10,345 nucleotides of DNA, from the NCBI GenBank assembly GCA_016194795.1, contig JACQAX010000190.1, forward strand, positions 1 through 10,345, in the 5' to 3' direction. Shown in pieces: positions 1-4,601 of the stretch (within the stretch, counting starts at the first letter, position 1; every line of letters begins with the position of its first letter). This DNA is from Deltaproteobacteria bacterium. GTDB lineage: Bacteria > Bdellovibrionota > UBA1018 > UBA923. Below the pieces are notes generated by a model. The model did not search any database, had not been told where the DNA came from, and saw only the letters and a list, made by a program, of their open reading frames with translations. The position numbers and the translations under genes were made by a program.

Positions 1-1
1 A

Positions 2-508
2 ACCCGGACGGAGACGCCGCGGATCCCGGAAACCGAATACCAGAGCCACTTTCCGAAGCGATTCGACTTCTTCGGGATGGGGCGGGTGGAAGCGGCTCCC
101 CGTCCCTGCGGCGTGGCCGAATGCGCCGCTTCGGAGTTTCTCGTAACCTTCCAGGTGGCGGGCGACGAGCTCGGCTTGTGCGTCGTCGCTTACGAACGCG
201 CCCCCGCTCCCGCCACGGACGAGCAGCGCTCGATGCTCACCGAGCTCGCCAACGTGCTTGCCTCGAAATTCGTCACGCAGATGGCCGATTTCAACTGCTG
301 CGACATCATGGTTTCGCCGCCGACGCTCGCCGCCTCGGGCGAATGCGAGACGGCGGGCACCCGCAGCCGGCACCGCTATCTCACGTCGACGCTGGCCGTG
401 GGCGGAACGCACGCCTCGGTCGCGCGCCGCTATGAGCTGGTCGGCGGGGCAGAGACCCTCGTTTTCCGGCTCGCGTATCTCCCCTCTCTTCAGGGAGGCA
501 ACACGTGA
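2..508 (+). CDS. CheC/CheX-like chemotaxis phosphatase-type protein, C-terminal part (5' truncated by window edge)
   Basis: The reading frame is open from base 2 without a stop, so the gene very probably starts left of the window. The first internal ATG is at 77, but frame-consistent sequence precedes it. The visible 168 residues contain a hydrophobic strand segment (FLVTFQVAGDELGLCVVAYE), then a helix of the form LTELANVLASKFVTQMADF, then DIMVSPPTLAASGE. The pattern 'E-x-x-N-hydrophobic ... D-I-x-x-S-P-P-T' resembles the E..N helix and following Ser-Pro-Pro-Thr stretch of CheC/CheX/FliY proteins, which dephosphorylate CheY~P or related receivers. Here the helix reads ELAN, so the Glu/Asn pair is present. 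The family call rests on motif likeness only; an unrelated alpha/beta protein is possible. It ends in a 4-bp overlap (GTGA) with the next gene, suggesting translational coupling. A functional tie to the Tad locus is not shown by the sequence. Confidence 0.5.
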   Translation, partial: TRTETPRIPETEYQSHFPKRFDFFGMGRVEAAPRPCGVAECAASEFLVTFQVAGDELGLCVVAYERAPAPATDEQRSMLTELANVLASKFVTQMADFNCCDIMVSPPTLAASGECETAGTRSRHRYLTSTLAVGGTHASVARRYELVGGAETLVFRLAYLPSLQGGNT

Positions 509-816
509 TCCGGATGGCCTTGTTCGGCTTGAAGCTCTTGTTGTTTTCGGTGATCGTGCTGGTGGTGAGCCAGATCCCGGTCGGGCACCAGCGCATCTGC
601 GACCACGTCCGCGACGTCGTGCAACACGCGCACGTGCAGCATCCGATCCGCTGGGTCGCGGCGAGAGTGAATTTCCTGGCGGGGACCCGCCTGGAAGGAA
701 ACAAGCCCGGCCACGCCGAAGCCGAAAAAGGCTCGCGCGCGACCGGGCCTGCTGAGCATAGCGAGTCTGACAAGGGCCGGCTGAGCGGGTTGCTCAAGCC
801 TCGGGCCACTCGTTAG
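505..816 (+). CDS. small single-pass membrane protein of unknown function
   Basis: A 103-residue protein. It starts with GTG at 505, inside the stop codon of the upstream gene (GTGA overlap). A strong ribosome-binding site, GGGAGG at 493-498, lies 6 nt before the GTG and decides this start. Residues 5-24 (ALFGLKLLLFSVIVLVVSQI) form one clear transmembrane helix or uncleaved signal anchor. The rest is hydrophilic and basic, rich in His, Arg and Lys, with one Cys (ICDH) just after the membrane segment. I recognise no domain. Coupling to the CheC/CheX-like gene suggests the two products are made together. The stop codon (TAG 814-816) overlaps the stop of the convergent minus-strand gene (813-815), so the two transcription units meet tail to tail with no spacer and no obvious terminator between them. 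Confidence 0.7.
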   Translation: MIRMALFGLKLLLFSVIVLVVSQIPVGHQRICDHVRDVVQHAHVQHPIRWVAARVNFLAGTRLEGNKPGHAEAEKGSRATGPAEHSESDKGRLSGLLKPRATR

Positions 817-1016
817 ATCGAAGTCTTACCGGCTTTATTGAGCTCCTGCTTCACGTTGTCGACAGCCTTCTGGGCTTCGAAACGCTTGGCAGTCATCAAC
901 GAGCATTCCTGCTTTTCACCGTTCTTACCGCGATTCTCAATACCCCAGGCCGAACCCAGGAGGGCAGGCGTAAGGGCAAACACACTCACAAAGAGCATCA
1001 TCATCCGCTTTTTCAT
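813..1016 (-). CDS. small exported protein (67 aa) with signal peptide, sigma-54-type promoter
   Basis: I chose the ATG at 1016 because the protein then begins with a textbook signal peptide: MKKRMMM charge region, hydrophobic core LFVSVFALTPALLGSA, likely cleavage near AWG. An AGGAGT ribosome-binding site (1021-1026 on the minus strand) sits 4-5 nt upstream. The frame stays open to about 1106, but that stretch runs into the promoter and has no Shine-Dalgarno site. The mature part is about 42 residues, Lys/Glu-rich and mostly helical-looking, with a single cysteine in EKQECSLMTAKRFEAQ. A single Cys could allow a disulfide-linked dimer or pairing with a partner. I recognise no family. It resembles its two neighbours in layout (tiny, exported, an acidic-Cys pair followed by a Lys-rich C-terminal helix), so the three may be diverged paralogues or functional analogues. 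It is the last gene of the minus-strand block. Confidence 0.8.
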   Translation of the reverse strand: MKKRMMMLFVSVFALTPALLGSAWGIENRGKNGEKQECSLMTAKRFEAQKAVDNVKQELNKAGKTSI

Positions 1017-1062
1017 AACAACTCCTACAACAAGGGACTCAACATCAACTTCAACTGGGTAC

Positions 1063-1085
1063 GTCACCGACAACTTTTCGGTGGC
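1063..1085 (-). promoter_or_regulatory. small hairpin in the 5' leader of the 67-aa protein gene
   Basis: The predicted transcript from the sigma-54 promoter has a leader of about 75 nt. Near its 5' end it can form a perfect 6-bp stem (CACCGA/TCGGTG) with a 7-nt loop, extended by a wobble and a G-C pair. It lies far from the ribosome-binding site, so it might affect RNA stability rather than translation. It may also be chance. Confidence 0.25.
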
Positions 1086-1101
1086 TCTCGGGGTATAGTA
1101 G

Positions 1102-1117
1102 TGCAACGGAGGTGCCA
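1102..1117 (-). promoter_or_regulatory. sigma-54 (RpoN) -24/-12 promoter, upstream of the 67-aa exported protein gene
   Basis: The minus strand reads TGGCACCTCCGTTGCA. The consensus is TGGCACR-N4-TTGCW; every fixed position matches, with only the purine position replaced by C. The invariant GG (1116-1115) and GC (1104-1103) are exactly 10 bases apart, as RNA polymerase with sigma-54 requires. Predicted transcription start is about 1091, giving a leader of about 75 nt to the ATG at 1016. Sigma-54 promoters need an ATP-hydrolysing enhancer-binding activator, which implies expression gated by a specific signal. A near-identical copy lies at 1552-1567. Confidence 0.8.
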
Positions 1118-1174
1118 GCTTTTGGGCGCTTGAAATCGGGCATTTGGTGCTGGTTTTCTGTCAGGTGGCGGCGG

Positions 1175-1186
1175 GCTTGTAAACTT
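1175..1186. repeat. 12-bp direct repeat, copy 1 (candidate activator site)
   Basis: The 12-mer GCTTGTAAACTT on the plus strand recurs exactly at 1273-1284, 98 bp away. This copy lies roughly 85-95 bp upstream of the predicted start of the sigma-54 promoter at 1102-1117, a usual distance for enhancer-binding-protein sites. Activator binding is inference; the repeat itself is seen directly. Confidence 0.45.
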
Positions 1187-1240
1187 CTTGGGCAGGGCTT
1201 CGAAGGCGGGATACCGGAGATGGCAGGCGCTGGAAACACC

Positions 1241-1272
1241 GCGGCCGGGGCTCTCCGGAGAGCCTCGGCCGC
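1241..1272 (-). terminator. strong 16-bp inverted repeat, probable terminator or RNA-stability hairpin
   Basis: Bases 1241-1256 and 1257-1272 are reverse complements over 16 bp except one G-T (wobble) position, with no separate loop, so the tip would open a few central pairs. It lies about 40 nt beyond the stop codon of the 70-aa gene on the minus strand. It therefore separates that gene from the next sigma-54 promoter. On neither strand does a proper T-run follow: the minus strand continues GGTGTTTCC. It is thus an imperfect intrinsic terminator and could instead be a 3'-end stabilising structure or a protein site. Confidence 0.5.
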
Positions 1273-1284
1273 GCTTGTAAACTT
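1273..1284. repeat. 12-bp direct repeat, copy 2
   Basis: Second exact copy of GCTTGTAAACTT, directly abutting the large inverted repeat at 1241-1272. It would lie about 180-190 bp upstream of the start from the 1102-1117 promoter. It is also within the 3' untranslated region of the 70-aa gene. Confidence 0.4.
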
Positions 1285-1312
1285 GGTCTATTGATCGAGT
1301 CGGGAGCCGAGA

Positions 1313-1525
1313 TCAGCTCGAGACGTCGGTCTTGCCGGGGGTCTTGGCCGGCGCCTTTTTGAGGCAATCCTCTTTGGCGCTGCCCGAGAGATCCTGGCAC
1401 GAGACGGCCTTCGGGTCGCCGCCCTGAACGATGTCCTTGCAGTTCACGTCGGCGGCATTCGCGTGCACGGCCGTGAAGGTCACGGCAACGGTCGCGATCG
1501 AAAGAACGAATAAGAAAGCTTTCAT
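1313..1525 (-). CDS. small exported cysteine-containing protein (70 aa), sigma-54-type promoter
   Basis: The ATG at 1525 follows a GAGGAG ribosome-binding site (AGGAG at about 1534-1538, 8 nt upstream). The N-terminus is a clear signal peptide: MKAF, hydrophobic core LFVLSIATVAVTFTAV, with an AxA cleavage site at HANA before ADVNC. The mature peptide is about 46 residues and has three cysteines (VNCKDIV, VSCQDLS, EDCLKK), suggesting one disulfide plus a free thiol, or intermolecular bonding. Its C-terminal tail is rich in Lys, Pro, Thr and Ser (KKAPAKTPGKTDVSS). I recognise no family. The predicted leader from the sigma-54 promoter is only about 16 nt, just enough for the ribosome-binding site. 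Export and small size point to a periplasmic, surface or secreted role. Confidence 0.8.
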   Translation of the reverse strand: MKAFLFVLSIATVAVTFTAVHANAADVNCKDIVQGGDPKAVSCQDLSGSAKEDCLKKAPAKTPGKTDVSS

Positions 1526-1551
1526 GGTAACTACTCCTCACAGAGAAGTAG

Positions 1552-1567
1552 TGCAACGCGGGTGCCA
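1552..1567 (-). promoter_or_regulatory. sigma-54 (RpoN) -24/-12 promoter, upstream of the 70-aa exported protein gene
   Basis: The minus strand reads TGGCACCCGCGTTGCA, matching the -24 (TGGCAC) and -12 (TTGCA) elements with exact GG-N10-GC spacing (GG 1566-1565, GC 1554-1553). It is followed by the same CTACT as the copy at 1102-1117; across 21 bp only two bases differ between them. The predicted start at about 1541 is a G. The ATG at 1525 lies 16 nt downstream with the Shine-Dalgarno sequence in between, so promoter and gene fit together tightly. Confidence 0.85.
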
Positions 1568-1633
1568 CGGGTGTCCTTGCGAAATCACGGGACTTTAGGG
1601 CATCGCGGTTGTCTGCGCTTTTATTGAGCGGCT

Positions 1634-1674
1634 AAAAACTAGACAGCCAGGGCTCCTTTCGGAAACCCTGGCTG
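1634..1674 (-). terminator. rho-independent terminator after the 79-aa exported protein gene
   Basis: A perfect 9-bp stem (CAGCCAGGG at 1644-1652 with CCCTGGCTG at 1666-1674) encloses a 13-nt loop. In the minus-strand direction it begins about 36 nt after the stop codon of the gene ending at 1711, and five T residues (1638-1634) follow 5 nt after the stem. It isolates this gene from the sigma-54 promoter at 1552-1567. Confidence 0.6.
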
Positions 1675-1710
1675 CCAAAACGAACTTAAAGCTGTGTCGC
1701 GATGAGCGGC

Positions 1711-1950
1711 TTACTCGGCCTTGCTCTTATCGAGCGACTTCAAGCGCGCCTGGGCGGCTTCGCATTCGCTCTTCTTGTCGCCCTGGTCCGAGCATTTGAC
1801 GTCTTTCCACTTCGCGTCGTCATCGCACTTTCCCGGGCAGCAGGTCTTATCGGCGGGCAGCTGGTCAGCGAACGCCGGAACGCCGGTCGTGGCAATCGCG
1901 GCCAACGACACGAGCGACACACTAAGAACGGAGAACATAAACTTTTTCAT
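1711..1950 (-). CDS. small exported cysteine-rich protein (79 aa)
   Basis: The ATG at 1950 is preceded by GAGGGG (1957-1962), 6 nt upstream. The signal peptide is clear: MKKFMF, core SVLSVSLVSLAAIATTG, cleavage after VPAFA before DQLPADK. The mature protein of about 50 residues is highly charged and carries five cysteines (TCCPGKC, VKCSD, SECEAA), so it may be disulfide-bonded or bind a metal. The C-terminus (QARLKSLDKSKAE) looks like a short amphipathic helix. I recognise no family. The leader sequence GTGAGGGGTAGTT just before the start nearly matches GTGAGGAGTAGTT before the 70-aa gene, hinting at duplication. Unlike that gene, it has no sigma-54 motif; an AT-rich sigma-70-like promoter lies upstream. 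Read-through from the Tad/YD operon is also possible because no terminator is seen after 2035. Confidence 0.82.
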   Translation of the reverse strand: MKKFMFSVLSVSLVSLAAIATTGVPAFADQLPADKTCCPGKCDDDAKWKDVKCSDQGDKKSECEAAQARLKSLDKSKAE

Positions 1951-1996
1951 AAACTACCCCTCACGGTCTTATTGTATCTAAAGCCGATCAATTCTG

Positions 1997-2020
1997 TATA
2001 GTACTATAAATAATATAGTA
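1997..2020. repeat. AT-rich interleaved inverted repeats (operator-like)
   Basis: The 12-bp perfect palindrome TATAGTACTATA (1997-2008) overlaps a second inverted repeat, TACTATA (2002-2008) with TATAGTA (2014-2020) around a 5-bp spacer. The same heptamer thus appears three times in 24 bp, in alternating orientation. It overlaps the spacer and -10 of the predicted promoter, a natural place for a dimeric repressor. In RNA the second pair could form a weak AT-only hairpin; there is no T-run typical of a terminator. Confidence 0.45.
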
Positions 2021-2027
2021 ATTTCAA
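1998..2027 (-). promoter_or_regulatory. sigma-70-type promoter for the 79-aa exported protein gene
   Basis: On the minus strand, TTGAAA (2027-2022) and TACTAT (2003-1998) are separated by 18 bp, close to the -35/-10 consensus. This is the most AT-rich stretch of the window. The predicted start near 1991 would give a leader of about 40 nt before the ATG at 1950. No experimental support; AT-rich DNA easily yields such matches. Confidence 0.5.
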
Positions 2028-2034
2028 TAAGTTA

Positions 2035-3708
2035 CTAGAACGACAGGGTCACGCCCGCAGGGCGGATGATGTCGAGCAGATTCTGGAACGCCGACGTGAC
2101 CTGCAGGGCGATTTTGCGGCCGCCCGAAGAATCGACTTTCTTGATGTCACCCGAGTTCGTGTACTGAACCTGGATCTTCCCGACCTGAGGATCGGCGATC
2201 TCCACGGGGCGGCTGGCCTCGTTGTAGGTGAACTGGAGCTGCCGCTTGTCCTGGTCGACCAGCGCCTTGATACGGCCCTGGTGGTCATAGACGATCTTGA
2301 CCTTCTTGCCTTCGGAGTTCACGGCCTGCACGAGGTTGCCCTTGTCGTCGTAGGCGTACTGCGCCCACTGCGGCTTGGCCTTGCCCGTCTTCGGAGCCTT
2401 CACGACCTTCGAGACCTTGCTGCTCTTGACGTCGTACTCGAGCTGCGTCACCTCGGTCGGGGTGATCTTCTTCGTCACGTGGCCTTTGGCGTCGTACTCG
2501 AAGGTGGTCTTCTCCCCGTTGCGGGTGATCTCGAGCGGAAGCCCGCAGCACTCGTTGTAGATGGTTTCGGTCTTGTCGCCGTCGACGTCGCTCGCGAGCT
2601 TATAGGTATAGCGCTCGCCGTCGAGCTTCGCCTTTTCCCAGTACTCGTACTTGCTCTTCGAGATCTCTTTGCCGTCCGGGCCCTTGGTGGCGACCGACGT
2701 GCCGAAATTCATGCCGCCCGGGCCGTCGCCGATGTAGCCGTACTCGGTCAGCGAGCCGTCGCGGTCCTTCACCCATTTCACGGTCTCGTTCTGGTTGACC
2801 GGGTTGAAGCCGATCTGCATGGTGGTGCCGTCGGTATATTTGATCTCGACCAGGTTGTGGCGGCCGTTCTGCGAGTACTTGTACTCATAGACGTTGCCGT
2901 CGGCATCCTTCGAGTAGATGAGCTCGTTGCCGCTGTACTTGTAGGTGCAGACCTTGCCGTTCTCGCCGACGACCTTCTCGACTTTGCCGAAGCGGTTGAA
3001 GGTGAAGGTCATGCGGCGATTCAGGCTGTCCTGGATCGTCGCGAGGTGGCCGGCCTTGTCGTAGGCCAGGTTCATGAAGTTGCCGTTCTTGTCCGCCATG
3101 CGCGTGAGATGGCCCTGGTTGTCGAACGTCTGGACCTGCCCGTTGTCGAACTTGCGGACGTAGCCGTCAGCCGCTTTGGTCACCGTCTGGAAGCTGAACT
3201 TGTTGCTCTTGAGCGTGGCGCCGACGGTCACTTGCCGAGCCTTCACGAGGCCCTTGTCGTAGAGCCGTTCCCACTCGTCGTTGCGGTAGCGCGCGTCGTT
3301 GCGGATGCGCGTTTTTTCGGTGGCGGCGAGCTCGCCGCTCATGCCGCCGCCCTTGAGCTTGGCGGCCATGATCTCGTCGACGGCCTTATCGACCTCCGAG
3401 GCGTTGATCGTGGGCGGGGTGAACCGGTTCTGCGCGCCGCCGCCGTTCTCGTGCACGACGACCGAGCCGTCCGCCGAGATCTTGAGATACACCTCGTAAT
3501 CGCTGCCCCAGCCGAAGCCGAAGATCCCATCATGCGACGACTTGCTGTTGTAGACGCGCTCCACTTTCGGCTCGATGCCGCCGCTGTGAGTGAGGTCGGT
3601 GTAACCGATGAAGAAGTTTCCGTTCTTCAGGCTGACGTTCGCGAACGCGTTCGCCGCGAGAAGCGTACCGCCAACCAAAGCGGTCACGAAAAAGCCACGC
3701 ATGTTCAT
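2035..3708 (-). CDS. exported YD-repeat (Rhs-family) protein, last gene of the Tad operon
   Basis: A 557-residue protein with signal peptide MNMRGFFVTALVGGTLLAAN, cleaved near AFA-N (residue 23). Residues 25-75 (KNGNFFIGYTDL, ERVYNSKSSHDGIFGFGWG) match the N-terminal signature of Rhs/YD proteins. Residues 180-520 contain repeated YD-type units such as YDKAGHLATIQD, YKYSQNGRHNLVEIKY, EYDAKGHVTKKI and YDDKGNLVQAVN, which in this family form a beta-spiral shell. A charged helical insert (about 103-160) interrupts the two parts. There is no Rhs core motif and no C-terminal toxin; the protein ends in GVTLSF. At 557 residues it is far shorter than toxin-carrying Rhs proteins, so a structural or adhesive role is more likely. 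The ATG at 3708 has AGGGGG 6 nt upstream. It starts 30 bp after tadB's stop with no promoter visible, so it should be co-transcribed with the pilus genes. The combination recalls Bd0109 of the Bdellovibrio hit locus (from memory). Confidence 0.85.
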   Translation of the reverse strand: MNMRGFFVTALVGGTLLAANAFANVSLKNGNFFIGYTDLTHSGGIEPKVERVYNSKSSHDGIFGFGWGSDYEVYLKISADGSVVVHENGGGAQNRFTPPTINASEVDKAVDEIMAAKLKGGGMSGELAATEKTRIRNDARYRNDEWERLYDKGLVKARQVTVGATLKSNKFSFQTVTKAADGYVRKFDNGQVQTFDNQGHLTRMADKNGNFMNLAYDKAGHLATIQDSLNRRMTFTFNRFGKVEKVVGENGKVCTYKYSGNELIYSKDADGNVYEYKYSQNGRHNLVEIKYTDGTTMQIGFNPVNQNETVKWVKDRDGSLTEYGYIGDGPGGMNFGTSVATKGPDGKEISKSKYEYWEKAKLDGERYTYKLASDVDGDKTETIYNECCGLPLEITRNGEKTTFEYDAKGHVTKKITPTEVTQLEYDVKSSKVSKVVKAPKTGKAKPQWAQYAYDDKGNLVQAVNSEGKKVKIVYDHQGRIKALVDQDKRQLQFTYNEASRPVEIADPQVGKIQVQYTNSGDIKKVDSSGGRKIALQVTSAFQNLLDIIRPAGVTLSF

Positions 3709-3738
3709 AGGTCTCCCCCTAAATTTTCCCTACAAGAA

Positions 3739-4599
3739 TTATACGTCAACTTGGATGACTTTATTAATAACAAAGTAACCGGCGATCTCGAGGATCGCGA
3801 CGGCGGTCAAAATTGCCCAGCCGATCGGGTTGTTGAACATGGGGTCCATGAAGCCCGGCTCGGAGAAATTGAAGTAGAGCCCCAGCATCGGCGGGATCGA
3901 AAGAAGCATCATCCCCTGGTAATAACCCTGAGCGGTCAACGACTTGATCTTGTTCTCGACTTTCAGGCGCTCGCGGATGACGTAAACGATCGTATCGAAG
4001 GTTTCCGCGAGGTTGCCGCCCGTTTCCTTGAGGATATTGACCGCGGTGACGAACATCTCGACGTCCTCGCATACTATCCGCCTGGAAAGATTGTCGAAGG
4101 CCTCTTCGACGGAGACACCGACCTTGTTCTCGCTCAGCACGAGATTGAATTCCTGCGACATGGGATTGGGCATCTGCTCGACGACGATGCCAAGCGACTG
4201 CACCACGGAAAGGCCCGATTTCATGGCGTTCGCCATGAGGTTCAGGCCATCGACCATCTGCAGATTGAACTTCTCGACGCGCGCCTGGTACATGTAGTTC
4301 ACGATGGGCTTCGGAACCTTCCAGCCGACCATCGCGAGAAGGGTGCCCAAAACCAAGCCGGGCACGACTTTCGGAAGGAACGCCAGAAAGCAAAGGATGA
4401 ACGGGCCGACGCTCGCGCACACGAGATACAGCAGCACCCGGTTGGGCGTCGTCTCGATGAACATCTTGCCGCACATCTCCACGATGTAATCGCGCGTCCC
4501 CAGGCTCTGGAACCGCATCCAGTCGAGAAAACGCTGCATGTAGTGGTACGTCAGCATGAAGATCGCGCCACCGAAGATGAGGGAGTAAATAAGCGCCAT
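3739..4599 (-). CDS. tadB: TadB: inner-membrane platform protein of the Tad pilus (T2SSF domain)
   Basis: A 286-residue protein with the type II secretion F (T2SSF) domain at about 113-237. It shows the family pattern LQMVDGLNLMANAMKSGLSV, then a Gly-rich turn at KETGGNLAETFD and IRERLKVENKIKSLTAQG. Membrane helices are visible at about 3-18, 55-74, 78-94, 226-243 and 259-278, which fits TadB/TadC proteins that anchor the TadA ATPase and move pilin subunits. The order of helices and long cytoplasmic N-terminal region favour TadB over TadC. The ATG at 4599 is only 2 nt after the stop of the ATPase gene, with AGGAG 10 nt upstream, so the two are translationally linked. The usual next gene, tadC, is not present; the YD-repeat gene follows instead. 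Either tadC is elsewhere or this single platform protein acts alone. Confidence 0.88.
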   Translation of the reverse strand: MALIYSLIFGGAIFMLTYHYMQRFLDWMRFQSLGTRDYIVEMCGKMFIETTPNRVLLYLVCASVGPFILCFLAFLPKVVPGLVLGTLLAMVGWKVPKPIVNYMYQARVEKFNLQMVDGLNLMANAMKSGLSVVQSLGIVVEQMPNPMSQEFNLVLSENKVGVSVEEAFDNLSRRIVCEDVEMFVTAVNILKETGGNLAETFDTIVYVIRERLKVENKIKSLTAQGYYQGMMLLSIPPMLGLYFNFSEPGFMDPMFNNPIGWAILTAVAILEIAGYFVINKVIQVDV

Positions 4600-4601
4600 G
4601 T

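Noticed and set aside
1112..1294. 60-codon plus-strand frame between the small genes
   Set aside because: It lacks a ribosome-binding site, overlaps the sigma-54 promoter region, direct repeats and hairpin, and its composition is not protein-like.
1951..2034. Third sigma-54 promoter in front of the 79-aa gene
   Set aside because: No TGGCAC/TTGCA pair with 10-base GG-GC spacing exists in this AT-rich stretch; a sigma-70-like promoter fits better.
2035..3708. Rhs polymorphic toxin with immunity gene
   Set aside because: No conserved Rhs core motif or variable C-terminal toxin is seen. The protein ends within YD-like sequence, and the adjacent small genes encode exported proteins rather than typical cytosolic immunity proteins.
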